Assembly (NCBI GenBank): GCA_012513515.1
Contig: JAAZCA010000008.1
Location: forward strand, 1 to 36,219
Source: Myxococcales bacterium
GTDB taxonomy: Bacteria > UBA10199 > 2-02-FULL-44-16 > JAAZCA01
Direction: 5' to 3'
Length of the DNA: 36,219 nt
Shown here one piece after another: positions 17,023 to 25,993 of this stretch (positions are counted from its first letter, which is position 1; each line of letters begins with the position of its first letter). The notes under the pieces are model-generated. The model was not told where the DNA came from. It searched no databases and saw only the letters and a list, made by a program, of their open reading frames with translations. The position numbers were made by a program, and so were the translations under genes.

Positions 17023-17930
17023 CATCAACCAGAATTCTGGATGTCGTCGAAGATCCATCGATCAAGCGCTATCAAATTCCGCACAGGATAACGAGCGTAG
17101 AACGCAGGCTGATGAAACATTTTTCAAAGAGACAGTCTCTGGTTGTGTGCGTTGGCAATATCGGTGCAGGGAAAAGTTCCCTCGTAAAGTTTCTGGCGTA
17201 CAACACGGGGATGAACGCCCTTTTTGAACTGCCGGATGAGGGGTTTGAAGACCATTTCGTAGCGAATGAGTCGCTCTATCCGCTTCTTGCTACCGCGAAG
17301 GATTCTGCCAAGAGGACGCTTGGCAAGTACTATTCGGCTATCAATGAGTTCATAGAATGCCAACGGAGAGAGGTGCCTGAAAGCCAAATTTGGAATCAAG
17401 CCAAAAGAAATCTAGAGCGTAGCGCTCTTGATATCCAGCATGCATATCTCGACCTGCGCCGAATGCAGCTTCAGGCGGTGCCACACCTCGAGAGATCGAC
17501 TTGTGTTGACGGTTCCGCACTCGCTGACCGCTACGCCTTCTGCGAGGTCCTCCATCGTGATATGGATGTATCATATCTCACCAAAGAGGCCCTGGATATC
17601 ATAGATCGCAGATTGGATGAAGAGTTCAAGCCACTGAAGACACCTGATCTGATGATAATGCTTCATGCGCCGGTTGAGCACCTGTTTCAGAATATAGGCG
17701 ACAGGCAGCGCAGCGAGGAGAACGGTTCAGATGCCGGAATCCCTGAAGGGTTGAAACGCCTGGTTTTAAGTCTCAATAAGCGCTATGACCAGTTTTTAGA
17801 TGTGATCAGGGAGAATGGTTGGTACGATGGCCCCGTCCTCAAAATAGACATTTCCAAGATCGACTTCGTATCTAATATCCGCCACCTGATCGCTGTGTAC
17901 GAGGGGATAGAGAAGCTGATAATCGTGTGA
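17019..17930 (+). CDS. Deoxynucleoside kinase family protein B
   Basis: The 303-residue protein has an N-terminal extension of about 40 residues, then LVVCVGNIGAGKSSLVKFLAY (P-loop). Later SALADRYAFCEVLH carries the DR motif and KTPDLMIMLHAPVEHLFQNIGDRQRSEE the LID-like region. It is clearly the same fold as kinase A but distant from it. The stop/start overlap with A implies coupled translation and possibly a heteromer. In Lactobacillus, paired dAK/dGK subunits are known from adjacent genes. That comparison is inference. Confidence 0.8.
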   Translation: MTSTRILDVVEDPSIKRYQIPHRITSVERRLMKHFSKRQSLVVCVGNIGAGKSSLVKFLAYNTGMNALFELPDEGFEDHFVANESLYPLLATAKDSAKRTLGKYYSAINEFIECQRREVPESQIWNQAKRNLERSALDIQHAYLDLRRMQLQAVPHLERSTCVDGSALADRYAFCEVLHRDMDVSYLTKEALDIIDRRLDEEFKPLKTPDLMIMLHAPVEHLFQNIGDRQRSEENGSDAGIPEGLKRLVLSLNKRYDQFLDVIRENGWYDGPVLKIDISKIDFVSNIRHLIAVYEGIEKLIIV

Positions 17931-17988
17931 AATTTTACCTTCGAGGATCGTCGTTTGAGTTTCGATGGTCGAAAATATGAACTGTTGG

Positions 17989-18090
17989 AACGGGATCCCC
18001 GATTAAAGCACTCGGGGATGACAACCTCGCTCGCTGTCATTCCCGCACGCTTTAAGCCGCCGCTACTGCGGGGCAGGCGGGAATCCCGTT
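17989..18090. repeat. Double-hairpin intergenic repeat element (REP/BIME-like)
   Basis: An outer pair, AACGGGAT (17989-17996) and ATCCCGTT (18083-18090), encloses two hairpins. The first is ATCCCCGA/TCGGGGAT (17995-18019) and the second ATTCCCGC/GCGGGAAT (18039-18084), with GACA/TGTC between. The CATTCCCGC…GCGGGAAT type of palindrome is a common dispersed bacterial repeat. It lies between two convergent genes and may act as a terminator, mRNA-protecting hairpin or a mobile palindrome. Confidence 0.75.
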
Positions 18091-18107
18091 ACAACCGCAG
18101 TCAAAAA

Positions 18108-20120
18108 TTACCGCGCCTTTTTCTTTGGCACGAATATCAGCAAGTATCCCACGACCGCGAAGACGAGAATCGACAGCCATCCTCCCAATGAGTTGTAGAT
18201 GGTATCTGCCAGAGGTCCGAGCAGCGTCCCGCCAAGCGATGTGATTCCGAGAACTACGAGCCCCGCCAGCAGAACCCCGGTAAGCGCTTCTCCGGCTATG
18301 AAGCCGGATGCAATCAATATCCCTGTGTTATCGATCCGCTCTCTCTTTTCCGGGGAGTCGACATTCTTCGTCATCTTGTCGAGTATGAATTTGATAACTC
18401 CGCCTACAAAAATTGCAAAGGTGGTTTCAAATGGCAGATACATTCCGACTGCGATAAGCATCGGCGCCGGAGCGCTGATCATCAATAGACCTATCGAGAG
18501 GCACATTCCTATGGCAATGAGACCCCACGGCATCTGACCTCCGACGATTCCGGTGGCGAGCTGCGCCATGAGCCCTGCCTGAGGAGCGGGCAGTTTGACG
18601 TCTCCTATCCCTATTCCTCCGGCTGCGATATTTCCCTGGTGAAGTATCGTAATCGGCAATACCAGGACGAAGGCCACGATGACCGTGGATATTATTTCGG
18701 CCACTTCCATCTTCCATGGGGTTCCGCCTATCAACTGGCCAACTTTGAGATCCTGTATCATGTCCCCCGATAGGCATGCCGCGCAGCAGACCACTGCGGC
18801 AATTGCCAGAACGGCAGCGATGCCAGGTATTCCTTTTATCCCCATGAAGAGCATTATCACAGCAGCTATTATAAGGGTAGAAAGAGTGAGCCCTGATACT
18901 GGTTGATTGGAATTTCCTACGAGGCCGACGAGCCATCCTCCTACGGCCGAGAAGAGAAATCCGGTTATCAGCATTATAACAGCTGCGACTATCGCTCCGT
19001 GGATGCTTTTTGTGAAATAGTGATAGAGGAATGTCATGGGTATCACGAGAACTATCGCGGAGATGAATATAACCTTTAGATTGAGGTCCCTCTCCAAACG
19101 GGATTTTTTCTGACCCTCCTCTTTATACTCGCGCCTGCTGAATATTCCTTTGAAACTGGCTGCGAGTGATTTTCTTAGCCCCCATAGCGTAGCGATCGAC
19201 CCTACCAGCATTGCCCCCACGGCTATTGGCTGAACCTGATTTTTCCACACGGTGTAGGCGATCTCCGATATCTTAGGTGCCACGCCATTGACAGCAAGGT
19301 CAGTGGCGAGGTCTGGATTGAGGAAGATAGCGAGAGGTATGAAAACTAGCCATGCGAAGATCCCTCCAGAGAAGTTGATCGCAGAATACCTCGGCCCTAT
19401 TATGTAACCGACCGAAAGCAGGGCGGGGGATGAAAGAGGAGTGCTGAGGGCCAACCCTCCTCCGTGAGTTATGTCGGCGAGTGATTCCTTGGCCGAGTTG
19501 TAGTGATGAATCACCGACTGCGGGAAGTAAACGACTATATCTTTAACCTCTTTGATGATTCCGAATCCGGTGGAGTTTTTCAAAAATTCTATGAATATGC
19601 CGAGCCCCATTGCGCCGAAGACGTACTTGGCGCCGCTTTCGCCCTTTTGTCCGGCGCGTACTATCTCATAGCATGCGTAACCTTCGGGGAAGGGAAGCTC
19701 TGCATCGACCACCAAGGTTTTGCGGAGCAGGATCACGAACAGTATTCCCATGACGCCGCCTACCAGAAGCATCATGGAACTTTCCCAGTAGTTGAATGAT
19801 GTCCAAAGCCTTTCGCCGCCAACGTTAACCATGACAAAGGCTGGAAGCGTGAAGATCGCCCCGGCCACAAGGGCCTCTCCCACAGACGCGGTGGTCCTTG
19901 CGATGTTCTGTTCAAGGACGCTCCCTTTCATGAAAGGGAGGCGGAAGGCGGCGATGGCTATTACTGCGGCTGGGAATGCTGCAGCGATGGTCATTCCGGC
20001 CTTTAGGCCAAGATAGGCGTTGGCGGCGCCGAGCACTACAGCCATGATTATTCCCAGAAAGAGTGATTTGAAGGTCAACTCAGGCATTGAGCTTTCTTCC
20101 GGTACGAAAGGTTTGTGCAT
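18108..20120 (-). CDS. OPT family oligopeptide/metal-chelate transporter, copy 1
   Basis: The 670-residue polytopic protein has about 15 hydrophobic segments. The first, GIIMAVVLGAANAYLGLKAGMT, contains the NAYLGLKAGM motif of the bacterial OPT (TIGR00733-like) family. GACLSGDMIQDLKVGQLIGGTP in the second half matches the other conserved OPT block. Bacterial members import peptides or metal-bound chelates; the substrate is unknown. GGGGGG lies 5-10 bases before the ATG. A homologue is at 30955-32859, with similar but distinctly diverged sequence. Confidence 0.88.
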   Translation of the reverse strand: MHKPFVPEESSMPELTFKSLFLGIIMAVVLGAANAYLGLKAGMTIAAAFPAAVIAIAAFRLPFMKGSVLEQNIARTTASVGEALVAGAIFTLPAFVMVNVGGERLWTSFNYWESSMMLLVGGVMGILFVILLRKTLVVDAELPFPEGYACYEIVRAGQKGESGAKYVFGAMGLGIFIEFLKNSTGFGIIKEVKDIVVYFPQSVIHHYNSAKESLADITHGGGLALSTPLSSPALLSVGYIIGPRYSAINFSGGIFAWLVFIPLAIFLNPDLATDLAVNGVAPKISEIAYTVWKNQVQPIAVGAMLVGSIATLWGLRKSLAASFKGIFSRREYKEEGQKKSRLERDLNLKVIFISAIVLVIPMTFLYHYFTKSIHGAIVAAVIMLITGFLFSAVGGWLVGLVGNSNQPVSGLTLSTLIIAAVIMLFMGIKGIPGIAAVLAIAAVVCCAACLSGDMIQDLKVGQLIGGTPWKMEVAEIISTVIVAFVLVLPITILHQGNIAAGGIGIGDVKLPAPQAGLMAQLATGIVGGQMPWGLIAIGMCLSIGLLMISAPAPMLIAVGMYLPFETTFAIFVGGVIKFILDKMTKNVDSPEKRERIDNTGILIASGFIAGEALTGVLLAGLVVLGITSLGGTLLGPLADTIYNSLGGWLSILVFAVVGYLLIFVPKKKAR

Positions 20121-20290
20121 AGTCCCCCCTTTTTTAGGCGCGGACTATGCAGTCATGCCGGACAAAAATCAATTATCAATCTGTCCCGCCGGAATTTTTT
20201 TTGAAGCTACTTGCCATTTCGCTGAACATGGAGAATATCTTTACAGAGGAATGCGGTTTAATCTGCCCCATGTCAGAGTTGGAGAAAAAA

Positions 20291-21739
20291 ATGAGAAAAA
20301 TCACGATGATTGTGGCAACCTTGGGGACCCTGTTTTTTTCGGCAGTTTCCCATGCCAAGGTATGCAAGCTGACCATTTTACATTTCAACGATATGCACGG
20401 CTATCTGGAGCCCGAGGATGATGACCTTGGCGGCGCAGCGCGCATTGCAACTCTCGTGGATAAAATCCGTGCTGAAAATATCGAAGAGGGCAGGGGGACT
20501 CTGCTATTAAATGGCGGCGATATCATATCCGGAACGATGATATCTGCTCATTTCAAAGGAGAGGCCGAATTCGAATTTTTAAACAGGCTCGATGCCGATG
20601 CTATGGTTCTCGGCAATCACGAATTTGATTTTGGCCAGGAGCCGCTTATCAATAATGCTGCGGCTGCCGAGTTTCCGGTTCTTTCCGCAAATGTTGTTCT
20701 GAAAAAAACAGGAAAGCCAGTCGTTTTGGAGAATTCGATATTCGAATTCGACGATGGCTGTTTTGCCGGGGTCTTCGGAATTACATCCGAGGACACCAAA
20801 AACCTCGCTTTGCCTTCTAACCTTGAAGGGTTAGTCTTTTTGGATGAGCTCTCCACGGCCAAAAAACAGATGACGAAGATCGCTCCTAAAAGCGATATCC
20901 AGATCGCGCTTACCCATGTGGGCGTGGCATCGGATCACCGTCTCGCCCGCGAGGTGAAAGGTTTGGAGGCCGTCATAGGCGGCCATGATCATGTCGGGGC
21001 GGAGGAATACTGTGCTGCATCTTCCTCCATTCCCATCTGTCAGACTCCCGCCAAAGGGAAATATCTCGGCAGAGTGGATATCGATGTCGAGGACGGGAAA
21101 GTCATCTCATACGATACTAAGTTATATGTAATCGACAAATCTATCGCTAAGTCGCGCAGGATGAAAAAGGCTCTTCATAGGTATTTTGCAGAGGTCAAAA
21201 AATACGGAAATGAAAAAGTTGGAAAAATCGACAAGCCGCTTGTGCGCAGCGTTGAAAGCGCCCCCGGTTCGGAAGACCTGGCCCTCCTTGCAGCCAGGGC
21301 GATTAGGGAGGTTGCCGGTTCTACGATAGGTCTCATGAACACGGGAGGTGTGAGACGCGATATTCCCGCCGGCAAGGTTAGAAAAAAAGATCTTTTCGAG
21401 GCCCTTCCCTTCGGCAATACGGTTGTGGTGGTAAGCTCGGTTACCGGCGCAGAAATTGCCGGACTGGTGGCCGGGTCGGATGAGATTAATAGGAAACAGC
21501 AGAAGAGCTTTGTTTGGGACAACCTCGAGTATTCCAAAGACGGGACATCTCTAGATATCAGGATTGGGGGAGCCCCTCTAAATATGAAGGCGCGATACGA
21601 TGTAGCGACCAACAGCTTTTTGGCGCAGGGAGGCGATGGGGCTCTGATCTTCAAAGACAAACCCCAGAGGGATCTTGGCGTCACTGTTTTAGATGTCGTG
21701 ATCGATGATATATCCGCTAGAACTTTTTCATCGCAATAG
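20291..21739 (+). CDS. Exported 5'-nucleotidase / metallophosphoesterase, UshA-like
   Basis: The ATG at 20291 (GGAG 7 bases upstream) gives MRKITMIVATLGTLFFSAVSHAK, a typical signal peptide cleaved near SHA. The longer open frame from 20147 has no such start signal. Metal-binding motifs follow: ILHFNDMHG, NGGDIISGT, LGNHEFDFG, THVG and IGGHDH. The C-terminal nucleotide-binding domain has MNTGGVRRDIP and FLAQGGDGA. At 482 residues the size is near that of UshA and YfkN-type enzymes. It would dephosphorylate external nucleotides in the periplasm. The 3' end overlaps the opposite-strand HdeD-like gene by 23 bases. Confidence 0.9.
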   Translation: MRKITMIVATLGTLFFSAVSHAKVCKLTILHFNDMHGYLEPEDDDLGGAARIATLVDKIRAENIEEGRGTLLLNGGDIISGTMISAHFKGEAEFEFLNRLDADAMVLGNHEFDFGQEPLINNAAAAEFPVLSANVVLKKTGKPVVLENSIFEFDDGCFAGVFGITSEDTKNLALPSNLEGLVFLDELSTAKKQMTKIAPKSDIQIALTHVGVASDHRLAREVKGLEAVIGGHDHVGAEEYCAASSSIPICQTPAKGKYLGRVDIDVEDGKVISYDTKLYVIDKSIAKSRRMKKALHRYFAEVKKYGNEKVGKIDKPLVRSVESAPGSEDLALLAARAIREVAGSTIGLMNTGGVRRDIPAGKVRKKDLFEALPFGNTVVVVSSVTGAEIAGLVAGSDEINRKQQKSFVWDNLEYSKDGTSLDIRIGGAPLNMKARYDVATNSFLAQGGDGALIFKDKPQRDLGVTVLDVVIDDISARTFSSQ

Positions 21740-22289
21740 CGCACATCACCAGAGAGAGCCCTCCGAAGAGAAAATCTATTCCCACCATGAGGCCTATTGC
21801 CCACGCCGATGATGAGGGCCACCTCGTCCAGATCATTATTCCCAGCAATATAGCCAGCGATCCGCTTAAAAGTATCCACCCCCAATTTGGCAGCGATCTC
21901 AGCTCAAGGGAGGTGACTATTCTGAGAACTCCGCTGAGGATGAAAAATATCGCAAGAATCAGCGTAAGCGTGGCGACTCCCCGAACTGGAAAAAGAAGGA
22001 GAATGCCCCCTGCTGCCAGATAGAGAAGCGCCCCTACTATTTTGGAAAGAAACCCACTTGCCTTCCGTTCCTGATAAAGATGGATGGCTCTGATAATTCC
22101 GCTGCCCACGAATATCCATCCGAGTAAAATCTCGATGGCTATTGCAGCCGCCAGAGGCGCGGATATGGCGATGATTCCCAAGATTATGAGCAGCACGCCG
22201 ACGGAGAGAAACCATTTCCAGCTGTTGTGGACCGCCTTAGTGAGGTCGCCGAATTCATAGGAGCTTTCCTGATTGCATTCGTAGGCCAT
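21717..22289 (-). CDS. HdeD family membrane protein (DUF308)
   Basis: The 190-residue protein has six hydrophobic segments in three pairs. These include GVLLIILGIIAISAPLAAAIAIE and LILAIFFILSGVLRI, the alternating pattern and Gly-rich turns typical of HdeD/DUF308 proteins. The E. coli member is tied to acid resistance; the molecular role is unknown. A nine-G SD tract lies directly upstream of the ATG. It is convergent with the nucleotidase gene and the two stop codons lie inside each other's reading frame. Confidence 0.85.
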   Translation of the reverse strand: MAYECNQESSYEFGDLTKAVHNSWKWFLSVGVLLIILGIIAISAPLAAAIAIEILLGWIFVGSGIIRAIHLYQERKASGFLSKIVGALLYLAAGGILLLFPVRGVATLTLILAIFFILSGVLRIVTSLELRSLPNWGWILLSGSLAILLGIMIWTRWPSSSAWAIGLMVGIDFLFGGLSLVMCAIAMKKF

Positions 22290-22340
22290 ATCCCCCCCCC
22301 TTAGTTTAACTACTGCGACATTCTAATGGAGTCGTGTAAA

Positions 22341-23153
22341 TCACGCAAGCACAAGAAGGCTCGTTGCCATTACCATCATTCCGACGATGAGTCCGTAAAT
22401 CGACAGGTGATGTTCGCCGTACTCTCGCGCCGCAGGGAGCAGCTCGTCCACCGATATAAACACCATTATGCCTGCGACTCCGGCGAAGGTGATCCCGAAG
22501 ATCGACTGGCTCATGAAAGGCCTGAGGATAGTGTATCCTATGAGGGCCCCGAGAGGTTCGGCAAGTCCCGATAGAAAGGAATAGACGAATGCCTTGGATC
22601 TCTTGCCGGTTGCGTAATATATCGGGACTGAGACGGATATCCCCTCCGGGATATTGTGTATGGCGATGGCTATCGCTATAGCTATGCCTATCGTCGGATT
22701 TTCCAGAGCAGCTATGAAAGTGGCAAGCCCTTCGGGAAAATTGTGGATGGCTATCGCAAGCGCCATGAGTATTCCTGCGCGATGCAGCTTGTTGAACTCA
22801 TTTTTTGCGCCGGAATTTTCCATCATGCTGATTTTTTGAACTTCGTGGGGATTTTCTTCGCTGGGGATCAGCTTGTCTATTATGGCTATCAGGAACATCC
22901 CTGCAAAAAAAGATGCAACGGTCAGCCAGTATCCTGTTTTTTCTCCCATTTCGGCGGAGAGGCTCTCCCTCGCCTTGGAGAAGATTTCGACCAGTGAGAT
23001 GTAGATCATGACGCCTGCGGAGAAACCGAGGGTGATGGCGAGAAATTTTTTGTTAACGCCCTTGCTTATAAAGGCGATCAGGCTTCCTATGCCTGTTGCG
23101 AGTCCGGCGAACAGCGTCAGTCCGAAGGCTATCCATACGTTCCCCATCTCCAT
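22341..23153 (-). CDS. zupT: ZIP family metal transporter, ZupT-like
   Basis: The 270-residue protein has about eight segments. The metal path is recognised by [15 protein letters not shown] (near residue 135) and [14 protein letters not shown], the paired HNxPEG motifs of ZIP transporters, plus [12 protein letters not shown] with the third conserved Glu. The charged loop between segments 3 and 4 (ENPHEVQ…) is short and poor in His. It should import divalent metals such as zinc or iron into the cytoplasm. GAGGTG is the SD. Confidence 0.93.
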   Translation of the reverse strand: MEMGNVWIAFGLTLFAGLATGIGSLIAFISKGVNKKFLAITLGFSAGVMIYISLVEIFSKARESLSAEMGEKTGYWLTVASFFAGMFLIAIIDKLIPSEENPHEVQKISMMENSGAKNEFNKLHRAGILMALAIAIHNFPEGLATFIAALENPTIGIAIAIAIAIHNIPEGISVSVPIYYATGKRSKAFVYSFLSGLAEPLGALIGYTILRPFMSQSIFGITFAGVAGIMVFISVDELLPAAREYGEHHLSIYGLIVGMMVMATSLLVLA

Positions 23154-23223
23154 TTAGACACCTCGTTTCTTTTTTGCTCCGGAATCGGTTTTATCATAGA
23201 TACGCCGCCGCTGCGATAGCATT

Positions 23224-23252
23224 TTGAAAGAGATCGTCAAACGTGCTATCAT
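23224..23252 (+). promoter_or_regulatory. Sigma70-type promoter for marC
   Basis: TTGAAA (23224-23229), a 17-base spacer and TATCAT (23247-23252) lie 21 bases before the start codon. Both boxes match the consensus at five of six positions. It stands in the divergent zupT-marC interval. Confidence 0.6.
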
Positions 23253-23273
23253 CTGCCGGCCTATGGAGGGATC

Positions 23274-23864
23274 ATGACCATACTGTCCGCGACTATACTT
23301 TTACTGCTCGTTCTCGATCCTCTGGGGAATATCCCGCTCTTCATCTCTGCGCTCAGCAAGGTCCCCAAACGAAAGAGGGTTAGGATAATACTCAGGGAAT
23401 CACTCATAGCCCTCTTAGTGCTGATCTTTTTTCTCTTTTTCGGGAAGCAGATACTGACGACGCTTTATATCGATGAGCCATCACTTGGAATCGCAGGTGG
23501 AGTCATATTATTCCTGATAGCAATAAGGATGATATTCCCTGTAGAAAACGTCGTTTCGGATGATAACGAGGAGCCCTTCATAGTTCCGTTGGCCATTCCA
23601 CTCATAGCCGGACCTTCGGCCATCGCTACGGTTTTGCTTTTTACCGCGAAAGAACCTCAGATGTGGGGAAAATGGCTGGTCGCGGTTTGCGGAGCGTGGG
23701 CGATTTCCACGGTGATCTTGTCGGCGTCGTCGGTGTTTAACAGGTTTCTCGGCGGGCGCGGATTGGCGGCCATGGAAAGGCTGATGGGAATGATACTGGC
23801 CACCATATCAGTACAGATGCTCATGACTGGAATAGCACAATTTTTGGCGCAGTATCGAAGCTGA
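23274..23864 (+). CDS. MarC family integral membrane protein (UPF0056)
   Basis: The 196-residue protein has six hydrophobic segments. LLLVLDPLGNIPLFIS at the N-terminus and FIVPLAIPLIAGPSAIATVLLF in the middle are MarC signatures. The family function remains uncertain; the old link to multiple antibiotic resistance is not supported for E. coli MarC. GGAGGG is the SD. The gene ends 11 bases from the convergent ferredoxin gene. Confidence 0.9.
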   Translation: MTILSATILLLLVLDPLGNIPLFISALSKVPKRKRVRIILRESLIALLVLIFFLFFGKQILTTLYIDEPSLGIAGGVILFLIAIRMIFPVENVVSDDNEEPFIVPLAIPLIAGPSAIATVLLFTAKEPQMWGKWLVAVCGAWAISTVILSASSVFNRFLGGRGLAAMERLMGMILATISVQMLMTGIAQFLAQYRS

Positions 23865-23875
23865 TTTTTCAACGG

Positions 23876-24049
23876 TCATTCAGCCGCTTTGATGGCATCA
23901 ACCGGGCATTGGTCGAGGCAGGCGCCGCAGTCAGTGCATTTTTCAGGGTCGATTACCCTCCTGTCGTCCTGTTCGCTGATTGCTTCAACCGGACATACCG
24001 GGTCGCACGCGCCGCAGTTGATACATTCATCACTGACTTTGTGAGCCAT
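23876..24049 (-). CDS. 2[4Fe-4S] ferredoxin
   Basis: The start at 24049 (MAHKVSDECINCGACDPVCP) has a GGAGG SD 6 bases upstream. An earlier ATG at 24109 only adds unlike residues. The 57-residue protein carries two CxxCxxCxxxCP motifs, CINCGACDPVCP and CTDCGACLDQCP, with the pseudo-twofold symmetry of clostridial-type ferredoxins. It transfers low-potential electrons in the cytoplasm. The partner is not clear here; EtfAB is 1.3 kb away on the other strand. Confidence 0.95.
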   Translation of the reverse strand: MAHKVSDECINCGACDPVCPVEAISEQDDRRVIDPEKCTDCGACLDQCPVDAIKAAE

Positions 24050-24363
24050 TTTAACCTCCGTTATTTGGTCATCGGGCCGGTACTTACACGAAAGCGCCAT
24101 TATATGCAATTGCTTTTGGCGATTTGCGACAGCCTATGAACTTCTTACGCTTTTTGGAGTTCTCCGGTTTTGCTCCTGGCTATATATTATTACAGCAAAG
24201 CCCACTCTGCCTCGTGCCTTATCGCGTTTATTATCCGGTTGAGGAGAAAGCCTAGGAGCGCACCGAGCGCTAGACTGAGAGCGGTGGGTGAGAACTTTTC
24301 TATTTCCATTCAGCTCATTTGCTATGGCAAAAAGGACGCTTTGGCGATATAAGCCGAATTTGC
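24050..24363. other. 314-base interval between ferredoxin and TauE genes
   Basis: It holds a likely 39-residue minus-strand gene (24190-24309), described separately. 24110-24189 shows nothing recognisable. Immediately before the TauE start, GATATAAG (24343-24350) is a possible -10 element with no strong -35. Confidence 0.4.
24190..24309 (-). CDS. Possible 39-residue single-span membrane protein
   Basis: The frame begins MEIEKFSPTALSLALGALLG and continues FLLNRIINAIRHEAEWALL, then a TAA. It has a hydrophobic helix (about residues 9-23) followed by an amphipathic basic helix, a common small-protein architecture. The SD is weak (GAG in ATGAGCTGA). Longer overlapping frames in this stretch read as low-quality sequence. 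I recognise no family. It diverges from the TauE gene and precedes the ferredoxin on the same strand. Confidence 0.4.
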   Translation of the reverse strand: MEIEKFSPTALSLALGALLGFLLNRIINAIRHEAEWALL

Positions 24364-25167
24364 ATGACCGCTGCATCCTACATAGCCATGGCGATCTCTC
24401 TATCAATCGTTGCCGCGCTGGCGTCTATGCTGGGCATAGGCGGCGGTTCTCTGAACACGCCCGTGCAGGTTTTTTTCGGCTACCCGATACACGGCTCTGC
24501 GGCCAACAGCCTTCTGTTTATAGCGGTGCTCTCAACAGGGGCGACTCTGATATACGGGCGCAGCGGCAAGATAGATTGGAAACTCGCCATGGTATTGGTG
24601 ACCTTTAACTTCGCCGGAGGTTTCCTCGGTGGGTATTTTGCCGGGAATATTTCCGGGAGAGAACTTACTGCAATTCTTGCCGCGGTTGTATTTTTGTCCG
24701 GCTTGTCGATGATGGTAAGTTCCTTTTTGAAGCCGCGCAGGAGCCTAGCAAAAAACGGTGTTTTCATCTGGAAGCGAAGGCTTGGCAGCGAGGAATATTA
24801 TATAAATCTGCTTGCGGCTTTTCCGCTTTCCTTCGCTGCCGGTGCAGCCAGCGGCTTGGTAGGCATAGGTGGAGGGATGGTCACCGTGCCGATGCTCGCT
24901 ATCCTCTTTGCGGTTCCCGTCGATATCGCCATAGGTACCAGCGCACTGATGGTCGGCATAACGGCCGTTGGCGGCCTTATCGGTCATATCGTTGCGGGAG
25001 GCTGGGTCGTTCTGCCAGCGATCGGGCTTCTGCCCGGCATTATAATCGGTTCGATAGCAGGCGCAAAACTGATGCTCCATATCTCAAAAAATACGCTTAA
25101 AAGAATATTCGGGATTTCGCTGATCTTCATCGCGATAATTTTGGTTAAGGAAATTTTTAAGCAGTGA
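24364..25167 (+). CDS. TauE/SafE family anion permease
   Basis: The 267-residue protein has about eight segments in two halves. Each half contains the family's Gly-rich motif: ASMLGIGGGSLNTPVQVFFG in the N-half and SGLVGIGGGMVTVPMLAILF in the C-half. Members export or import sulfite, sulfonates or other organic anions. The ATG at 24364 (MTAASYIAMAIS) lacks a good SD. The in-frame ATG at 24319 adds 15 polar residues and is less likely. It ends 28 bases before etfB. Confidence 0.85.
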   Translation: MTAASYIAMAISLSIVAALASMLGIGGGSLNTPVQVFFGYPIHGSAANSLLFIAVLSTGATLIYGRSGKIDWKLAMVLVTFNFAGGFLGGYFAGNISGRELTAILAAVVFLSGLSMMVSSFLKPRRSLAKNGVFIWKRRLGSEEYYINLLAAFPLSFAAGAASGLVGIGGGMVTVPMLAILFAVPVDIAIGTSALMVGITAVGGLIGHIVAGGWVVLPAIGLLPGIIIGSIAGAKLMLHISKNTLKRIFGISLIFIAIILVKEIFKQ

Positions 25168-25195
25168 CTGCTTGATTTCGTCTCCTCTTCCTGCG

Positions 25196-25993
25196 ATGTC
25201 ATTGTCCGTGCGCATAATAGTTACTATAAAGCAGGTTCCTTCATCAAATGATGTGAGGGTGGATCCCGTAAGCGGGACTATCATCAGGGAGGGGCTCCCC
25301 TCTGTCATCAACCCGGAGGATAAAAACGCCCTCGAGCTGGCCCTTTGCCTGCGCGAATCAGTCGGAGCCGAAGTTGTGGCTCTTTCAATGGGGCCCACTC
25401 AGGCCAGGCGTGCGCTTTGCGAGGCGATGGCGATAGGGGCTGACAGGGGAATTTTACTCTGCGATAAAAAATTCGCCGGAGCCGACACCTGGGCGACGGC
25501 CTATTCGCTTTCATGCGCCGTTAAAAAACTTGCCCCGTTTGACCTGATTTTGTGCGGCAGGCAGGCTATCGACGGAGATACCGCACAGACAGGGCCGCAG
25601 CTCTCCGAATTTCTGGGGATTCCTCAGGCGACGTGCGTTGAGAAGCTTGAGCTGCACGATGGTTTTGCAATAGCGTCATCGGACTTTGGAGATGTCATAA
25701 GAAGGCTTCAGTTTGACCTCCCCGCGCTTGTGACCGTCACCAAAAATGCGAATTTTCCGCGGTATGCCAGCATTTCAGGTATCGCTGGGGCGTGCGGGTC
25801 CGAAAAAATAGAGGTTTGGAACGCGGCAGATGTTGGCGCCGATCCTTCAATGATAGGCCTTTCCGGCTCTCCCACCAGAGTGAAAAAAATGTTTTCTCCG
25901 CGACTTGGAAGAGAGGGGAGGGTGTGTGACGGTTCCCCCTCGGAATTGGCCGGCAAAATTTTTTCGGCCTTGCTGGAGAGGAAGATTTTATGA
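25196..25993 (+). CDS. etfB: Electron transfer flavoprotein, beta subunit
   Basis: The 265-residue protein shows VRIIVTIKQVPSSNDVRVDP at its start, NPEDKNALELAL, VVALSMGP and CGRQAIDGDTAQTGPQLSEFLGIPQATCV, the AMP/FAD-binding beta-subunit signature. The 25196 ATG has no strong SD. An in-frame TTG at 25172 and a GTG at 25208 are alternatives. With EtfA it carries electrons between dehydrogenases and the quinone pool or another acceptor. The start of etfA overlaps its stop (ATGA). Confidence 0.93.
   Translation: MSLSVRIIVTIKQVPSSNDVRVDPVSGTIIREGLPSVINPEDKNALELALCLRESVGAEVVALSMGPTQARRALCEAMAIGADRGILLCDKKFAGADTWATAYSLSCAVKKLAPFDLILCGRQAIDGDTAQTGPQLSEFLGIPQATCVEKLELHDGFAIASSDFGDVIRRLQFDLPALVTVTKNANFPRYASISGIAGACGSEKIEVWNAADVGADPSMIGLSGSPTRVKKMFSPRLGREGRVCDGSPSELAGKIFSALLERKIL

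Noticed and set aside
20147-20290. N-terminal extension of the nucleotidase frame
   Set aside because: It would bury the signal peptide, and the SD at 20281 points to the ATG at 20291.
24134-24406. 90-codon minus-strand frame
   Set aside because: Its translation is rich in Arg/Ser with no domain, and it overlaps a better-looking 39-residue frame.
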